A stretch of DNA of 64,000 bases from Nannocystis bainbridge (GTDB lineage Bacteria; Myxococcota_A; Polyangia; Nannocystales; Nannocystaceae), in assembly GCF_028368995.1 (NCBI RefSeq), contig NZ_JAQNDL010000004.1, forward strand, positions 318,001 through 382,000, given 5' to 3'. The notes under the pieces are model-generated. The model was not told the DNA's origin and made no database searches. It saw only the letters and a program-made list of their open reading frames with translations. The translations under genes were made by a program, and so were the position numbers. Positions within the stretch are counted from its first letter, which is position 1. Each line of letters begins with the position of its first letter. Positions 47,321 through 56,122 of this stretch are shown here, piece after piece.

Positions 47321-48313
47321 CTAGAAGCGCAGCGCGAAGGAGCCCGCAGCGCCGCCGCCGGGCAGGGGCGCCGCGCCGAGGCCGGTGACCTCGAGCCGCT
47401 TCTTGCCGGCGTAGAAGCCCTTGCTCTTCTTCTTGTTGGAGCGATCGATGGCGATCATGGCGATGCCACCGACCAGCAGCGCGCCGCCCGCCGCGATGAG
47501 GATCGGCGTGACGAGGTTGAGGGTCTTCAGCGAGTTGAAGTCGTCGTCGACGTCGCTGTTGTACTGACCCTGCGGGAAGGTCGAGATGAGGTTGCCCGAA
47601 CCGGCGGCGGCCTCTTCGATGCCGGTGGCCCGATTCTTGGCGCCCACGAGGGTGCCGATGCCGCCGCCGACAGCGCCGACGCCGAGCACCGCGAGCACGA
47701 CGCCGCCGATGAAGAGACCGGAGACGCCGCGCTTCTTCGGCGCGTCGTCCTCGTCCGCGCTGCTGCTGTTGTTCTTGCGCTTCTGCAGCAGCGGGTCCTC
47801 TTCGTCGGTCGCCGGACGCGACGAAGTGTTGTTGTTATTGGTCGTCGGCGTGGGCGCAGCCGCAGAACCACCGGTGACGCACTCCGGGTTGTTCTCGGAC
47901 TTCTGCAGCAGGTCCTGGGCCTTCTTGCGCAGCTCGGCGTTGTTCTGCTCCTTGACGAGGAACAGCTCGAGGTACTGCTTTACGCGGGCGCAGTCCTTTA
48001 GCTCCCACGCGTCCTGGCCGATGTTGAAGGCGAAGATGTGCTTGTCGGGCGCGAACGCGTAGGCCTGCTCGAACCGGATGACCGAGTTGTAGTAGTCCTC
48101 GCGGTCGTGGGCCGCCTTGGCCTCGCCGAACAGCCGCTTCGCCCAGTTGAGCCGATCTTCCTGAGAGAGCGTGCTCGGGTCGGGCGGAGCTTCGGGCTGG
48201 ACGCCGTTGCCGCCCGGCGGCGGCGGCGGCGGCGGACCGGCCCAGGCGACCGAGGTGGGCAGCGCGAGGGTGGTGCAGAGGAGGGCAGACAGCGAGGCGC
48301 GCAGGATCGACAT
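47321..48313 (-). CDS. exported TPR-like membrane protein
   Basis: A 330 aa protein with signal peptide (ASLSALLCTTLALPTSVAWA) and a Pro-rich start. One TPR-like unit pair follows (WAKRLFGEAKAAHDREDYYNS, KDCARVKQYLELFLVKEQ), then an Asn/Ser/Asp-rich linker and two hydrophobic helices (GLFIGGVVLAVLGVGAVGGGIG, ILIAAGGALLVGGIAMIAID). Proteins of this shape are common in Myxococcota and usually unassigned. It lies 25 bp after the proline-rich membrane protein, in the same operon. Confidence 0.8.
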   Translation of the reverse strand: MSILRASLSALLCTTLALPTSVAWAGPPPPPPPGGNGVQPEAPPDPSTLSQEDRLNWAKRLFGEAKAAHDREDYYNSVIRFEQAYAFAPDKHIFAFNIGQDAWELKDCARVKQYLELFLVKEQNNAELRKKAQDLLQKSENNPECVTGGSAAAPTPTTNNNNTSSRPATDEEDPLLQKRKNNSSSADEDDAPKKRGVSGLFIGGVVLAVLGVGAVGGGIGTLVGAKNRATGIEEAAAGSGNLISTFPQGQYNSDVDDDFNSLKTLNLVTPILIAAGGALLVGGIAMIAIDRSNKKKSKGFYAGKKRLEVTGLGAAPLPGGGAAGSFALRF

Positions 48314-48338
48314 GGGCGGGTCGTTTCTCTCGGGTGGC

Positions 48339-48992
48339 TCAGCCGAACGGATCGGCGACTTCGCTCTTCTTCTTGGGCTCGGTCTTCTTGGCGCCGCCGC
48401 CACCACCGCCACCGCCGCCGGTCTTCTTGACCTTCTTGACCGTCTTCTTGGCGTCGGCGTTGGCGTCGGGATCCGGCTGGCCGGGCGTGACGCCAGGCTG
48501 CGCGGGCGGAGCGTTGGGATCGACGGGCTGGCCCGGCGTGCCGACGCCAGGCTGACCCGCGACGTTCGGCTGACCGGGGATCGGTTGACCCGGGACGTTC
48601 GGCTGGCCGGGAAGCGGCTGGCCGGGCTGATTGGGCGCGACCACCGGCGGCTGGACCGGCGTGGGCTCCTTGGTCTCGATCTTGGCCGGCGCGGGCGGAG
48701 GCGGCGGCGGCGGATCGGGCTTCAGGAACATCGCCAGCCCGACAGCGATGCCGGCCACTGCGAGACCACCACCGAGCGCGATCGCCAGGATCGGCTTCGG
48801 AGGCGGCGGGGCCTCCTGCACGGGCGCAGCGTAGGTCTCAGCCTGCGGGGGCGGCTCCGGCGGCGGAGGCGGCGGCGGAGGCTCGGGCTCCGGCACCATG
48901 GTCGGAGTCATTGCAAGCTCGTCGACGAGCTGCCCGAGCAGGTCGTCAAACGCATCGGCGTTGCCGGATGTGGTCTTCTTGGGTGCAGCCAC
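48339..48992 (-). CDS. proline-rich single-pass membrane protein
   Basis: A 217 aa protein. A short N-terminal helix (AFDDLLGQLVDELAMTP) is followed by a poly-Pro run, one transmembrane helix (ILAIALGGGLAVAGIAVGLAMFL) and a Pro/Gln/Gly repeat region of the type GQPxxPGQPNV (5-6 units). The tail is Lys/Gly-rich. The GTG at 48992 has AAGGAGAGG upstream. It resembles envelope-spanning linkers (TonB-like stalks) but lacks a TonB C-terminal domain. Probably works with the TPR protein encoded next. Confidence 0.78.
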   Translation of the reverse strand: MAAPKKTTSGNADAFDDLLGQLVDELAMTPTMVPEPEPPPPPPPPEPPPQAETYAAPVQEAPPPPKPILAIALGGGLAVAGIAVGLAMFLKPDPPPPPPPAPAKIETKEPTPVQPPVVAPNQPGQPLPGQPNVPGQPIPGQPNVAGQPGVGTPGQPVDPNAPPAQPGVTPGQPDPDANADAKKTVKKVKKTGGGGGGGGGAKKTEPKKKSEVADPFG

Positions 48993-49091
48993 GGTGCCTC
49001 TCCTTCAACGGAGCCGAGAGCGGTTGGTCGATGTTAGCCTCTCGGGCAGGAGCGATACAAGGGTTTGCAGAACCGCGGCGGCGAATGATGT

Positions 49092-50060
49092 TCACCGCGC
49101 GGCGGATTCACTGGCGAGGCCAAGGCCAGTCTGCGCGCTCGCCAGTGCGCAGACGAGGGATTCCACACGGTCGATGAGCGCGGTCAAACGCGGGCGGCTG
49201 GGCCGGATCGGCGCTCCGGCGGACGACGCGAACGCGGCGAGCTCCGGCCACACCGCGGATCTCGCCTCGTCCATGTAGAGCGCGCGATTCACCTCGAGCT
49301 GCAACGCGTGCTGACTGGCCTCCGGTCTGCCGAACGAGCGCACGAGTTCACCGCCGCGGTAGGGGTCGTTCAGGCGCACGGAGAGCGCTGGCCGACCGTC
49401 CGCAGACGCGTGCAGCGCCGCGAGCGCCCGCTGCTGCAGCGCCGGGCTGCACGCGCCGCCCTCGTAGGTGCCGAGGATCAAGTCGCCGGGGACGCTGCTC
49501 GGCATGCTGTGGGCGTCGAGCAGGATCGCGTGGCCGAAGCGGGCCCGCCGGCGCGCGAGCAACACGGCGAGCGCCCGGTGGTAGGGCAGGTAGTAGCGGC
49601 TGAGGCGCTGCGCGAACTCGGCGTACGACAGCGGGCGATCGAGGATGGGGATGTTGCCGACGGCGTTGCCCCACACGACGCCGCGGTTCCTGGCCTGGGG
49701 TCCGCACCAGCTGCGGCGATCGGGGCGCGGAGCGGGATGATCCGGGACGATCTCGGGACCCACGTCGTCGGGGGCTCGGTTGAGGTCGACGAGGAGCCGG
49801 CTGTACTCGGCGCGCACGACGGCGGCCCCGAGGGCGGCGGCGCGGCTGTAGAGCAGGTGGACCTCGTAGTCGGCGTTGCGGGCGAACTCCACCGGCGGAC
49901 GGGCTCGCGTGGCGTCGTTGGGCCAGGCGAGGCCGACGTGCGGGAGGCTGATGACGAGCGGGGTGATGCGCTCGGCCGGGATGAACCGAAATGGCAGCGG
50001 CGTGCCCGATGGGTGCCCGACGTCCTCGGGGCCGAGCTGCTCGAGCGCGGGTTCGGTCAC
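49092..50060 (-). CDS. N-formylglutamate amidohydrolase family protein
   Basis: A 322 aa metallo-hydrolase of the FGase superfamily: LVISLPHVGLAWP (usually PHxG), EVHLLYSRAAALGA, RAEYSRLLVDLNRAPDD, LLDAHSMPSSVPGDLILG (His ligand) and HALQLEVNRALYMDE. The family hydrolyses N-formylglutamate in histidine breakdown or related N-acyl amino acids. No hut genes are near. The start is GTG 50060, overlapping the M61 peptidase stop by 4 bases, so both are translated together. Confidence 0.88.
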   Translation of the reverse strand: MTEPALEQLGPEDVGHPSGTPLPFRFIPAERITPLVISLPHVGLAWPNDATRARPPVEFARNADYEVHLLYSRAAALGAAVVRAEYSRLLVDLNRAPDDVGPEIVPDHPAPRPDRRSWCGPQARNRGVVWGNAVGNIPILDRPLSYAEFAQRLSRYYLPYHRALAVLLARRRARFGHAILLDAHSMPSSVPGDLILGTYEGGACSPALQQRALAALHASADGRPALSVRLNDPYRGGELVRSFGRPEASQHALQLEVNRALYMDEARSAVWPELAAFASSAGAPIRPSRPRLTALIDRVESLVCALASAQTGLGLASESAAR

Positions 50061-51898
50061 GAATCGCTCCAGCGCCGGCCGGACCAGGCTTCGAAGCGCC
50101 CGCGGGCGGCAAGATCGGCGTCGGCGATCCGCTCGATCTGCGGAGCCCCGCGCGCGGCGGCGAAGGCGAGCGAGATCGTCGACACGCGCTCGCGCCGGCT
50201 GACCAGCAACTCCGCGGGTGCGCCCGGTTGCAGGTGATCCCAGACGCGGGCGGCCCGGGCGGCTCGGACCCGCAGCCAGCTGCCGTCCTGGCGGCGCGCG
50301 GCCAACAGCTCGTCGCCGGAGGCCAGACCAGCGCGCTCAGCGGGCGAGTCGGTGCGCACGAATTCGACCCAGGCGCTGCCACCACGGTCCAGGATGGTGA
50401 AGCCGGGATCGACGAGGCCGGGCTGAACTGGCTTTTCGGACAGGCGAAGGCCGAGCAGCGCGAGCCCGGTGAAGTCCAGCTCGGTCGGTCGAGACCAGAG
50501 TGCGCGAATGGCGCCCGGGACCTCTGCGAGGCCGCTTTTCTCCCCTAGAATCTGCTCGAGAGCGTCCACCCTAAAGCCTGGATAGGAATAGGTATTTGTC
50601 GTGGAAGGTCCGCGTGTTTCACGGTCGCCGGGGCCGCGGCGCCAGAGCTCGGCGAGGACAGCATCGAGGCCGTTGCCGGAGGGTTGCAACTCGCGGAGCC
50701 AGAGGTCGAGGAGCAGGGCGACGAGGCTACCCTTGAGGTAGTAGCTGACCGAGGCGTTGGGGCTGTCGTCCTGTGGGCGGTACAGCTTGATCCACGCGTC
50801 GAAGCTCGACTCCTCGAGCGACTGGACCAGGCGGCCCGGGGTGTCGCGCAGGCGAGCGATGGAGTCGGCGAGCCGCTGGAGGTGGGCCTTGACGCTGATC
50901 TCGCCGCTGCGCAGGACGAGCAGGCCGTCGTAGTAGCTGGTGAAGCCTTCGGCGATCCACAGCTCACGGGTGTAGTTCTCGCGGCCGTAGTCGAACGGGC
51001 CGAGCGCGAGCGGGCGCAAGCGCTTGACGTTCCAGGCGTGGAACAGCTCGTGACTGGCGAGCTCGAGCAGGTCGTAGACGCCGGCCTCGCTGTCGTCGTC
51101 GCGGTCGAGCGTGCCGGCCTGGATGCGCCGCGCAGCGGGCGCCCACCAGTCCGGCTCGACGCCGAGGACGCTGCCGGAGAGGTGCTCGAGGCCGCCGCGA
51201 GCGCCGACGGCCGCGTGGACGAGGAAGGTGTAGTGGTCGTAGGGGCGCGCGGGCCAGAAGCGCTCGACCTGGTCGACGACGCGGGCCAGGCGTGGGAGCA
51301 CGAACTCGGGCAGCGGCTCGCCCCACACCGCCAGGCGCACGTGCTCGCACGGGGCCGGGAGGGTGGTGACGGCGAGCAAGCCGGCCTCGATCGGGGTGTC
51401 GAAAAGGGCGTCGAGGTCGGGGAGATCGAGCTCGAAGCGGCCGGGGCTGTGGCGCTCCTGGCGGGCGGGATCGGCGGCGAGGCTGATCGCGGACCAGCCA
51501 GGGAGCAGATCGACGGCGACGCGGAACGGGCCGGCGTAGCCCTCGGGCACCAGGAACAGCTGCGGCGGGTGGAGATAGGCGTGGCTGGCGTCGTGATGGG
51601 CGGTGCGGACGCTGAGGTCGTGGGCGTAGACGCTGTAGTCGACGACGATCCGCTCCCCCGGCTGGCTGGCGAGCTCGAACCGGTCCTTGGCGATCTTGCG
51701 GATCTCCCGCGGCGCGTCGTCGACGGTCGCGGCGATCGAGCGGACGTTGCGCGCGTACTCGCGGAGCACGTACGAACCGGGGCTCCAGGCCGGCATCCAG
51801 AGCTGGCAGATCTCCCCGCCCGCGGTCAGCTCCAGGCGGACGTGGACGAGGTGCGCCCCTGGCTGCGGAAACGTGATGCGGTAGGCGACGAGATCCAC
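50057..51898 (-). CDS. M61 family peptidase with PDZ domain
   Basis: A 613 aa protein. The N-terminal beta domain (to ~170) is followed by the M61 catalytic domain with zinc site HELFHAWN (~283-290) and the downstream Glu in WIAEGFTSYYDG. The C-terminal PDZ domain (about 490-575) contains AERAGLASGDELLAARR. M61 enzymes are aminopeptidases with a preference for small residues. No signal peptide is visible at MDLVAYRITF, so it is probably cytoplasmic. Coupled by GTGA overlap to the FGase gene; a peptide and amino-acid salvage role is an inference. Confidence 0.92.
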   Translation of the reverse strand: MDLVAYRITFPQPGAHLVHVRLELTAGGEICQLWMPAWSPGSYVLREYARNVRSIAATVDDAPREIRKIAKDRFELASQPGERIVVDYSVYAHDLSVRTAHHDASHAYLHPPQLFLVPEGYAGPFRVAVDLLPGWSAISLAADPARQERHSPGRFELDLPDLDALFDTPIEAGLLAVTTLPAPCEHVRLAVWGEPLPEFVLPRLARVVDQVERFWPARPYDHYTFLVHAAVGARGGLEHLSGSVLGVEPDWWAPAARRIQAGTLDRDDDSEAGVYDLLELASHELFHAWNVKRLRPLALGPFDYGRENYTRELWIAEGFTSYYDGLLVLRSGEISVKAHLQRLADSIARLRDTPGRLVQSLEESSFDAWIKLYRPQDDSPNASVSYYLKGSLVALLLDLWLRELQPSGNGLDAVLAELWRRGPGDRETRGPSTTNTYSYPGFRVDALEQILGEKSGLAEVPGAIRALWSRPTELDFTGLALLGLRLSEKPVQPGLVDPGFTILDRGGSAWVEFVRTDSPAERAGLASGDELLAARRQDGSWLRVRAARAARVWDHLQPGAPAELLVSRRERVSTISLAFAAARGAPQIERIADADLAARGRFEAWSGRRWSDS

Positions 51899-52102
51899 GC
51901 CAGGCAGGATAGCAAGGTGGTCCGGGCCGACGAATTTTTCGCGCCGGCGTCACCGTTCGGGTTCCCCGGAAAATCGCCGCGAAGCGGGTTCCAAGGAGAT
52001 ACGGCCGACGCTTCGACCCGCGCGCCCCCGAGCACCGTCGCTGGTGTCCGGGTGGGTCACCCGCCGGCCTGCTGGTCCTCCGACCTCAACGTGTGACCCA
52101 TC

Positions 52103-52137
52103 ACGCCGCAGCGAGCAGTCGCTGCGGCGTTTGTTTT
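52103..52137 (+). terminator. strong intrinsic terminator without an obvious gene
   Basis: ACGCCGCAGCGA (52103-52114) and TCGCTGCGGCGT (52119-52130) form a perfect 12-bp stem with a GCAG loop and are followed by TTGTTTT. The T-tract is on the plus strand only, which fixes the direction. Confidence 0.82.
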
Positions 52138-52159
52138 GGGTCGCTCGGCGATGCGACCA

Positions 52160-52197
52160 AAAGGCGAAAGCCCTCAGCGGAGTGCGCTGAGGGCTTT
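52160..52197 (-). terminator. intrinsic terminator of the tRNA operon
   Basis: AAAGCCCTCAGCG (52167-52179) and CGCTGAGGGCTTT (52185-52197) form a perfect 13-bp stem with a 5-base loop. On the minus strand it is followed by CGCCTTTTGG. It sits 6 bases past the tRNA-Glu 3' end. Confidence 0.85.
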
Positions 52198-52202
52198 CTG
52201 AG

Positions 52203-52274
52203 TGACCCTGTCGGGACTTGAACCCGAGCTTTCGGCGTGAGAGGCCAACGTCCTAACCGCTAGACTACAGGGCC
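52203..52274 (-). tRNA. tRNA-Glu (anticodon CTC)
   Basis: 72 nt and all four stems form. The acceptor is GGCCCTG/CAGGGTC with discriminator A. The D-arm has TAGCGGTTAGGA. The anticodon stem is TTGGC/GCCGA around CTCTCAC, giving anticodon CTC. The T-loop is TTCAAGT. CCA is not encoded. It is 21 bp after tRNA-Gln in a two-tRNA operon. Confidence 0.95.
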
Positions 52275-52295
52275 AGAAACTCTCGGACGTGGTAG

Positions 52296-52366
52296 TTCGG
52301 GGACAGGGATTCGAACCCCGATAGGCGGTACCAGAAACCGCAGTCCTACCATTAGACGATCCCCGA
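52296..52366 (-). tRNA. tRNA-Gln (anticodon CTG)
   Basis: 71 nt. The acceptor is TCGGGGA/TCCCCGA with discriminator A; the U at position 1 is typical of tRNA-Gln. The anticodon stem is GCGGT/ACCGC around TTCTGGT, giving CTG. The T-loop is TTCGAAT. CCA is not encoded. First gene of the tRNA pair. Confidence 0.95.
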
Positions 52367-52554
52367 AGAAGGGCGAAGCGCCGGAGAGGGGGTGTTGGTG
52401 GGTTCGAACCTTTCGGTCTGAACCGCGCCCCTGGGCGCGTCCGAGGTGCGGGGGAAGATGCTCCAAGCCTCGGCGGGTGTCAAGCATGATTTGGAAGCGA
52501 CGGCGATGTGCGGATGGCGCGACAGTCGGAGGGAGGCCATGTAAGGTTTCGGCC

Positions 52555-54372
52555 ATGTCCGCCCCGCTGAAACCGTCCGCATCCCTGGCCCTGACGCTCT
52601 GGCTCGTCGCGGGAGCGCTCGCGTGCAAACCCGCCGCACCTGCGGCGAGCCCGGCTCCCGGGCCCTCGGGTGCGCCTGGTGCGCAGGAATCGGACGCGCA
52701 GGGACCGGCGAGCGGGAGATCACTCCCCGCCAAGGATGCGGGCGATCCCGCGACGGCCGTGGGCATAAATGGCGCGGTGACCTCGGCCGAGCGCCACGCC
52801 AGCGAGGTCGGCGTGGCGGTCTTGAAGAAGGGCGGCAACGCGGTCGACGCGGCGGTCGCGGTCGGGCTGGCGCTGGCAGTGACCCACCCGAGCGCCGGGA
52901 ATCTCGGCGGCGGCGGGTTCATGGTGATCCGCATGGCCGACGGCCGCACCGCGGCGATCGACTACCGCGAGGTCGCGCCCGCGGCGGCGACGCCGACCAT
53001 GTACCTCGACGCCAAGGGCAACCCCACGCGCGAGAGCGTCGAGGGCCCGAAGGCGGCCGGGATCCCGGGCACGGTCGCGGGCTTGGCGCTGGCGCATGAG
53101 CAGTTCGGCACGCTGCCGTGGCGAGATCTCGTACTTCCCGCCGTGGCGCTCGCGCGCGACGGTCACGCGCTCGACAGCTTCCACGCCGAGGATTTGACCA
53201 CCGGCAGCGAGCGGATGCTGAAGCTGGGCTTCAAGGACGCGGCGGCGATCTACCGCCGACCGACGGGCGAGGCCTTCGTCACCGGCGACACGTGGAAGCA
53301 GCCCGACCTGGCGCGCACGCTCGAGGCGATCGCCGATCGCGGGCCGCGGGCGTTTTACGAGGGGCCGCTGGCGGACAAGCTGGCGAGCGAGGTCAAGGCG
53401 CTGGGCGGGATCTGGACCCCCGACGACCTCAAGGCCTACCGCGCGGTGGCTCGCACGCCGATCACCTTCACCTACCGCGACCACGAGGTGATCACGATGC
53501 CGCCGCCGTCGGGCGGTGGGGTGGTGCTGCGGCAGCTGCTGGCGGCGCGCGAGATCCTCAAGATCTACGAGAAGCCGTGGCTCAGCGTCGACGAGCTGCA
53601 CCTCTACGTCGAGTCGGCGCGGCGCACCTACGCCGACCGCAACTTCCTGCTCGGCGATCCGGCGTTCGTGAAGATCCCGCTCGAGCAGCTGACCGACTCG
53701 AAGTACCTGCAGGGGCGCCTGGCCGACATCGACCCGAACAAGGCCACGCCGTCGTCGAAGATCGCGGCCGGGATCGGCACCAAGACCTCGATGCAGACGA
53801 CCCACTACTCGGTCGTCGACGTGCTCGGCAACGCGGTCGCCAACACCTACACCCTCAACACCGGGTTCGGCGCCAAGGTGGTCGTGCCGGGCACGGGGGT
53901 GCTGCTCAACAACGAGATGGACGACTTCTCGGTCAAGCCGGGCTCACCCAACACGTTCGGGCTGGTGCAGGGCGAGCAGAACAAGATCGAGCCAGGCAAG
54001 CGCATGCTGTCGAGCATGAGCCCGACGATCCTGGTCAAGGACGGCAAGCTGCGCGCGGTGGTCGGCACGCCGGGCGGCTCGACGATCTCGACGACGGTGA
54101 CCCAGATCGTGCGCGCGCTGATCGACTACGGCGCGACCATCGACCAGGCCGTCAAGGCGCCGCGGGTCCATCACCAGTGGATGCCGGACCGCATCGTCAC
54201 CGAGCCGACGCTCGACCCCGCGACCGTCGAGGGGCTCAAGGCCAAGGGGCACACGATCGGCGAGTGGCCGTCGATCGGCCACGCCAACTCGATCGAGGTC
54301 GACCCGAAGACGCAGGGCTACCGCGCGGTCGCCGACATCGCCCGCGACGGCGGGGCCGCGGTCGCGTACTGA
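52555..54372 (+). CDS. ggt: gamma-glutamyltransferase (lipoprotein)
   Basis: A 605 aa Ntn-hydrolase precursor. The N-terminal lipobox (WLVAGALACKP) is unusual for GGT, which is normally periplasmic, and points to membrane anchoring. Conserved features: AERHASEVGVAVLKKGGNAVDAAVA, HPSAGNLGGGGFM, the self-cleavage and nucleophile Thr in TSMQTTHYSVVD (~415), FGAKVVVPGTGVLLNNEMDDFS and SMSPTILVKDG. It transfers or hydrolyses the gamma-glutamyl group of glutathione. Own promoter; the 188 bp upstream up to the tRNA-Gln gene show no other feature. Confidence 0.94.
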   Translation: MSAPLKPSASLALTLWLVAGALACKPAAPAASPAPGPSGAPGAQESDAQGPASGRSLPAKDAGDPATAVGINGAVTSAERHASEVGVAVLKKGGNAVDAAVAVGLALAVTHPSAGNLGGGGFMVIRMADGRTAAIDYREVAPAAATPTMYLDAKGNPTRESVEGPKAAGIPGTVAGLALAHEQFGTLPWRDLVLPAVALARDGHALDSFHAEDLTTGSERMLKLGFKDAAAIYRRPTGEAFVTGDTWKQPDLARTLEAIADRGPRAFYEGPLADKLASEVKALGGIWTPDDLKAYRAVARTPITFTYRDHEVITMPPPSGGGVVLRQLLAAREILKIYEKPWLSVDELHLYVESARRTYADRNFLLGDPAFVKIPLEQLTDSKYLQGRLADIDPNKATPSSKIAAGIGTKTSMQTTHYSVVDVLGNAVANTYTLNTGFGAKVVVPGTGVLLNNEMDDFSVKPGSPNTFGLVQGEQNKIEPGKRMLSSMSPTILVKDGKLRAVVGTPGGSTISTTVTQIVRALIDYGATIDQAVKAPRVHHQWMPDRIVTEPTLDPATVEGLKAKGHTIGEWPSIGHANSIEVDPKTQGYRAVADIARDGGAAVAY

Positions 54373-54521
54373 GAGCCGGGCGCCGAGCGGCTGTCGTAGC
54401 TGCGCGAGAGCCCGCGCAGGGCCGCTCCGGGTGGCTTCTGCGACGGACCGCCGGGTGCGGACCCGGCCAGTCTTGGCGATCGGCAGCTGAAGGGGGCGCG
54501 CAGCGTAGCGTCCCTTCGGGA

Positions 54522-54567
54522 CATGTCTAGGAGAGCATGTCCTTACGCACCTGTCGCTACGGGCATG
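54522..54567. repeat. dyads overlapping the end of the phosphatase gene
   Basis: A degenerate CATGTC-taggag-AGCATG (54522-54539) and CTGTC-gctacg-GGCATG (54551-54567), between the convergent ggt and metallophosphatase genes. They run into the last codons of the latter, encoding part of SDMPVATGA. Confidence 0.65.
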
Positions 54568-56018
54568 TCCGAAAGGGAACGTTCGGCCACTACCTCGTCG
54601 CTGGCGCGCGCGCCAGGGGCCGCGGGCAGGCGGGCGGCGTCGAGGACGGCGACCGCGTCGTTGCGCCAGGCGCGGAGCTCGACCTCGGCGAGGCGGCCGG
54701 TGCTGCGGTCGCGGCGGACGACCAGGTGGGAGCCGTCGAGGAAGCAGCCGCTGTTGGCGTAGACCACCTCGTCGTTGCGGGCGATCGCGCCGTGGTGGCT
54801 GTGGCCCATCAGGACCAGCGGCACGCCCGTGGCCTTGCCGACGTCACAGGCGACACGGGCCATGTCGTCGGCCATCGCGCGCGGTCGCCGGCGCTTGCGG
54901 AGGCGGCGGATCGACAGCCAGCCCAGCAGCGCCCCCGCGGCCAGGCCCGCGAGCGTCGGGGCGCCGACCGCGGCGGCGAGGCCGACACCGATCCCGAGGC
55001 AGGCGAGCACGCTGAGGATCGCGTCGAGCGCGGTGATCCGCAGGACGCCGCCGACGGTCGCGGACGCCGGCGGCGGGGCCATCGACTGCAGCGCGGTCAG
55101 GGTGCTCATCTGCAGGCCGGCGGTGGCCGCGATCCGCTCGAGGCGCGCGGCGTGCATCGCCTGGCCGGCGCGGTCGACCCGGCCGGTGCGGGCCCACAGC
55201 GCCAGCAGGCGGAAGGCCATGCGGAAGTACAGCGTGATCGCGTAGAGGATGAAGCGCAGGCCGCGGGCCCAGGCCCAGCGGATGTAGTCCCACGGCGAGA
55301 TGAACTTGTCGGCCGCGTCGTAGTCGATCTCCGGCATCGCGTTGGTGAAGCTGCGCGTCGCCACCTCGGCCAGCGACTGGACCAGGCGGCCGCCGCGCGT
55401 CGGCGCCAGCATCTGGCCCGTGTGACAGGCGGCGTCGAACACGTGCCCGTGCTCGATCCACACCCCGCCGGCCTCGCACAGGAACCACGGCACGAACCGC
55501 ACCCGCGCCACCTGGTCGAGGCGCGGGCTGCCGGTGTGCGTGATCGTGAGCGAGGCCTCGCCCAGGCCGGCGTAGAGGCGTTCGGTGAGGGCGCGGCGGA
55601 CGCCGGGGTAGAGGAACTCGGCGTCGTGATTGCCGACCACGAACACGATGTTGTGGCCGGCCGCGAGGAAGCGGGCCAGCGCGTCCTCGACGCCCGGATA
55701 GGCGTCGAGCACGGCGTGCAGGCGATGGACCGCGAGGGCCTCGCCGACGAGGCGCTTCTCCTGGCCGACCTCGATGTTCCAGAAGTCGATGAAGTCGCCG
55801 TTGATGACGAGCTGCCAGCGACCGGGTCCGCGTGCGTAGTGGTCGAGGAAGCGAGGCAGGCCGCGGTCGATGTCGACGGCGAGGTGGACGAACTCGCCGC
55901 GCATCCGCGGTTTGAGGTGGGAGCCGAGGTGGAGGTCGCTGATGAGGAGCAGGTCGGGCGCACGGTCGCGGGGGCCGGGAGACGGCTCGCGGTCGGGGCG
56001 CTGATCGGACGGGTCCAT
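54543..56018 (-). CDS. membrane-associated calcineurin-like metallophosphatase
   Basis: A 491 aa protein. The metal-binding motifs are [11 protein letters not shown] (~25-35), [11 protein letters not shown] (~73), VVGNHDAEF (~127), WIEHGHVFD and VLMGHSHHG (~412). These give a dimetal phosphoesterase of the LpxH/UDP-2,3-diacylglucosamine-type branch. An inserted region (about 240-390) contains two or three hydrophobic helices ([39 protein letters not shown]), so it is likely membrane-bound. The C-terminal codons overlap a TGTC/GACA dyad. GTG 56021 and ATG 56018 are adjacent starts. Substrate unknown; a lipid precursor is plausible. Confidence 0.87.
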   Translation of the reverse strand: MDPSDQRPDREPSPGPRDRAPDLLLISDLHLGSHLKPRMRGEFVHLAVDIDRGLPRFLDHYARGPGRWQLVINGDFIDFWNIEVGQEKRLVGEALAVHRLHAVLDAYPGVEDALARFLAAGHNIVFVVGNHDAEFLYPGVRRALTERLYAGLGEASLTITHTGSPRLDQVARVRFVPWFLCEAGGVWIEHGHVFDAACHTGQMLAPTRGGRLVQSLAEVATRSFTNAMPEIDYDAADKFISPWDYIRWAWARGLRFILYAITLYFRMAFRLLALWARTGRVDRAGQAMHAARLERIAATAGLQMSTLTALQSMAPPPASATVGGVLRITALDAILSVLACLGIGVGLAAAVGAPTLAGLAAGALLGWLSIRRLRKRRRPRAMADDMARVACDVGKATGVPLVLMGHSHHGAIARNDEVVYANSGCFLDGSHLVVRRDRSTGRLAEVELRAWRNDAVAVLDAARLPAAPGARASDEVVAERSLSDMPVATGA

Positions 56019-56122
56019 CACGGGGGGAGCGGGAGATCTGGCCGGGGCGCGGTCTTGCGCGCAGGGACGAACGCTGGCCTCTGCCCTGTGGTATAGCGTG
56101 CTTGCCCCACGCCTGCCCTGCC

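Larger units (their letters stand above)
51899..52202. other. 304-bp gap with two intrinsic terminators and a possible small RNA
   Basis: Upstream of the M61 gene and downstream of the tRNA operon. A plus-strand terminator lies at 52103-52137 although no plus-strand gene ends there, so an unannotated transcript may run in 51900-52100. A minus-strand terminator serving the tRNAs lies at 52160-52197. No protein-coding frame looks convincing. Confidence 0.5.
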
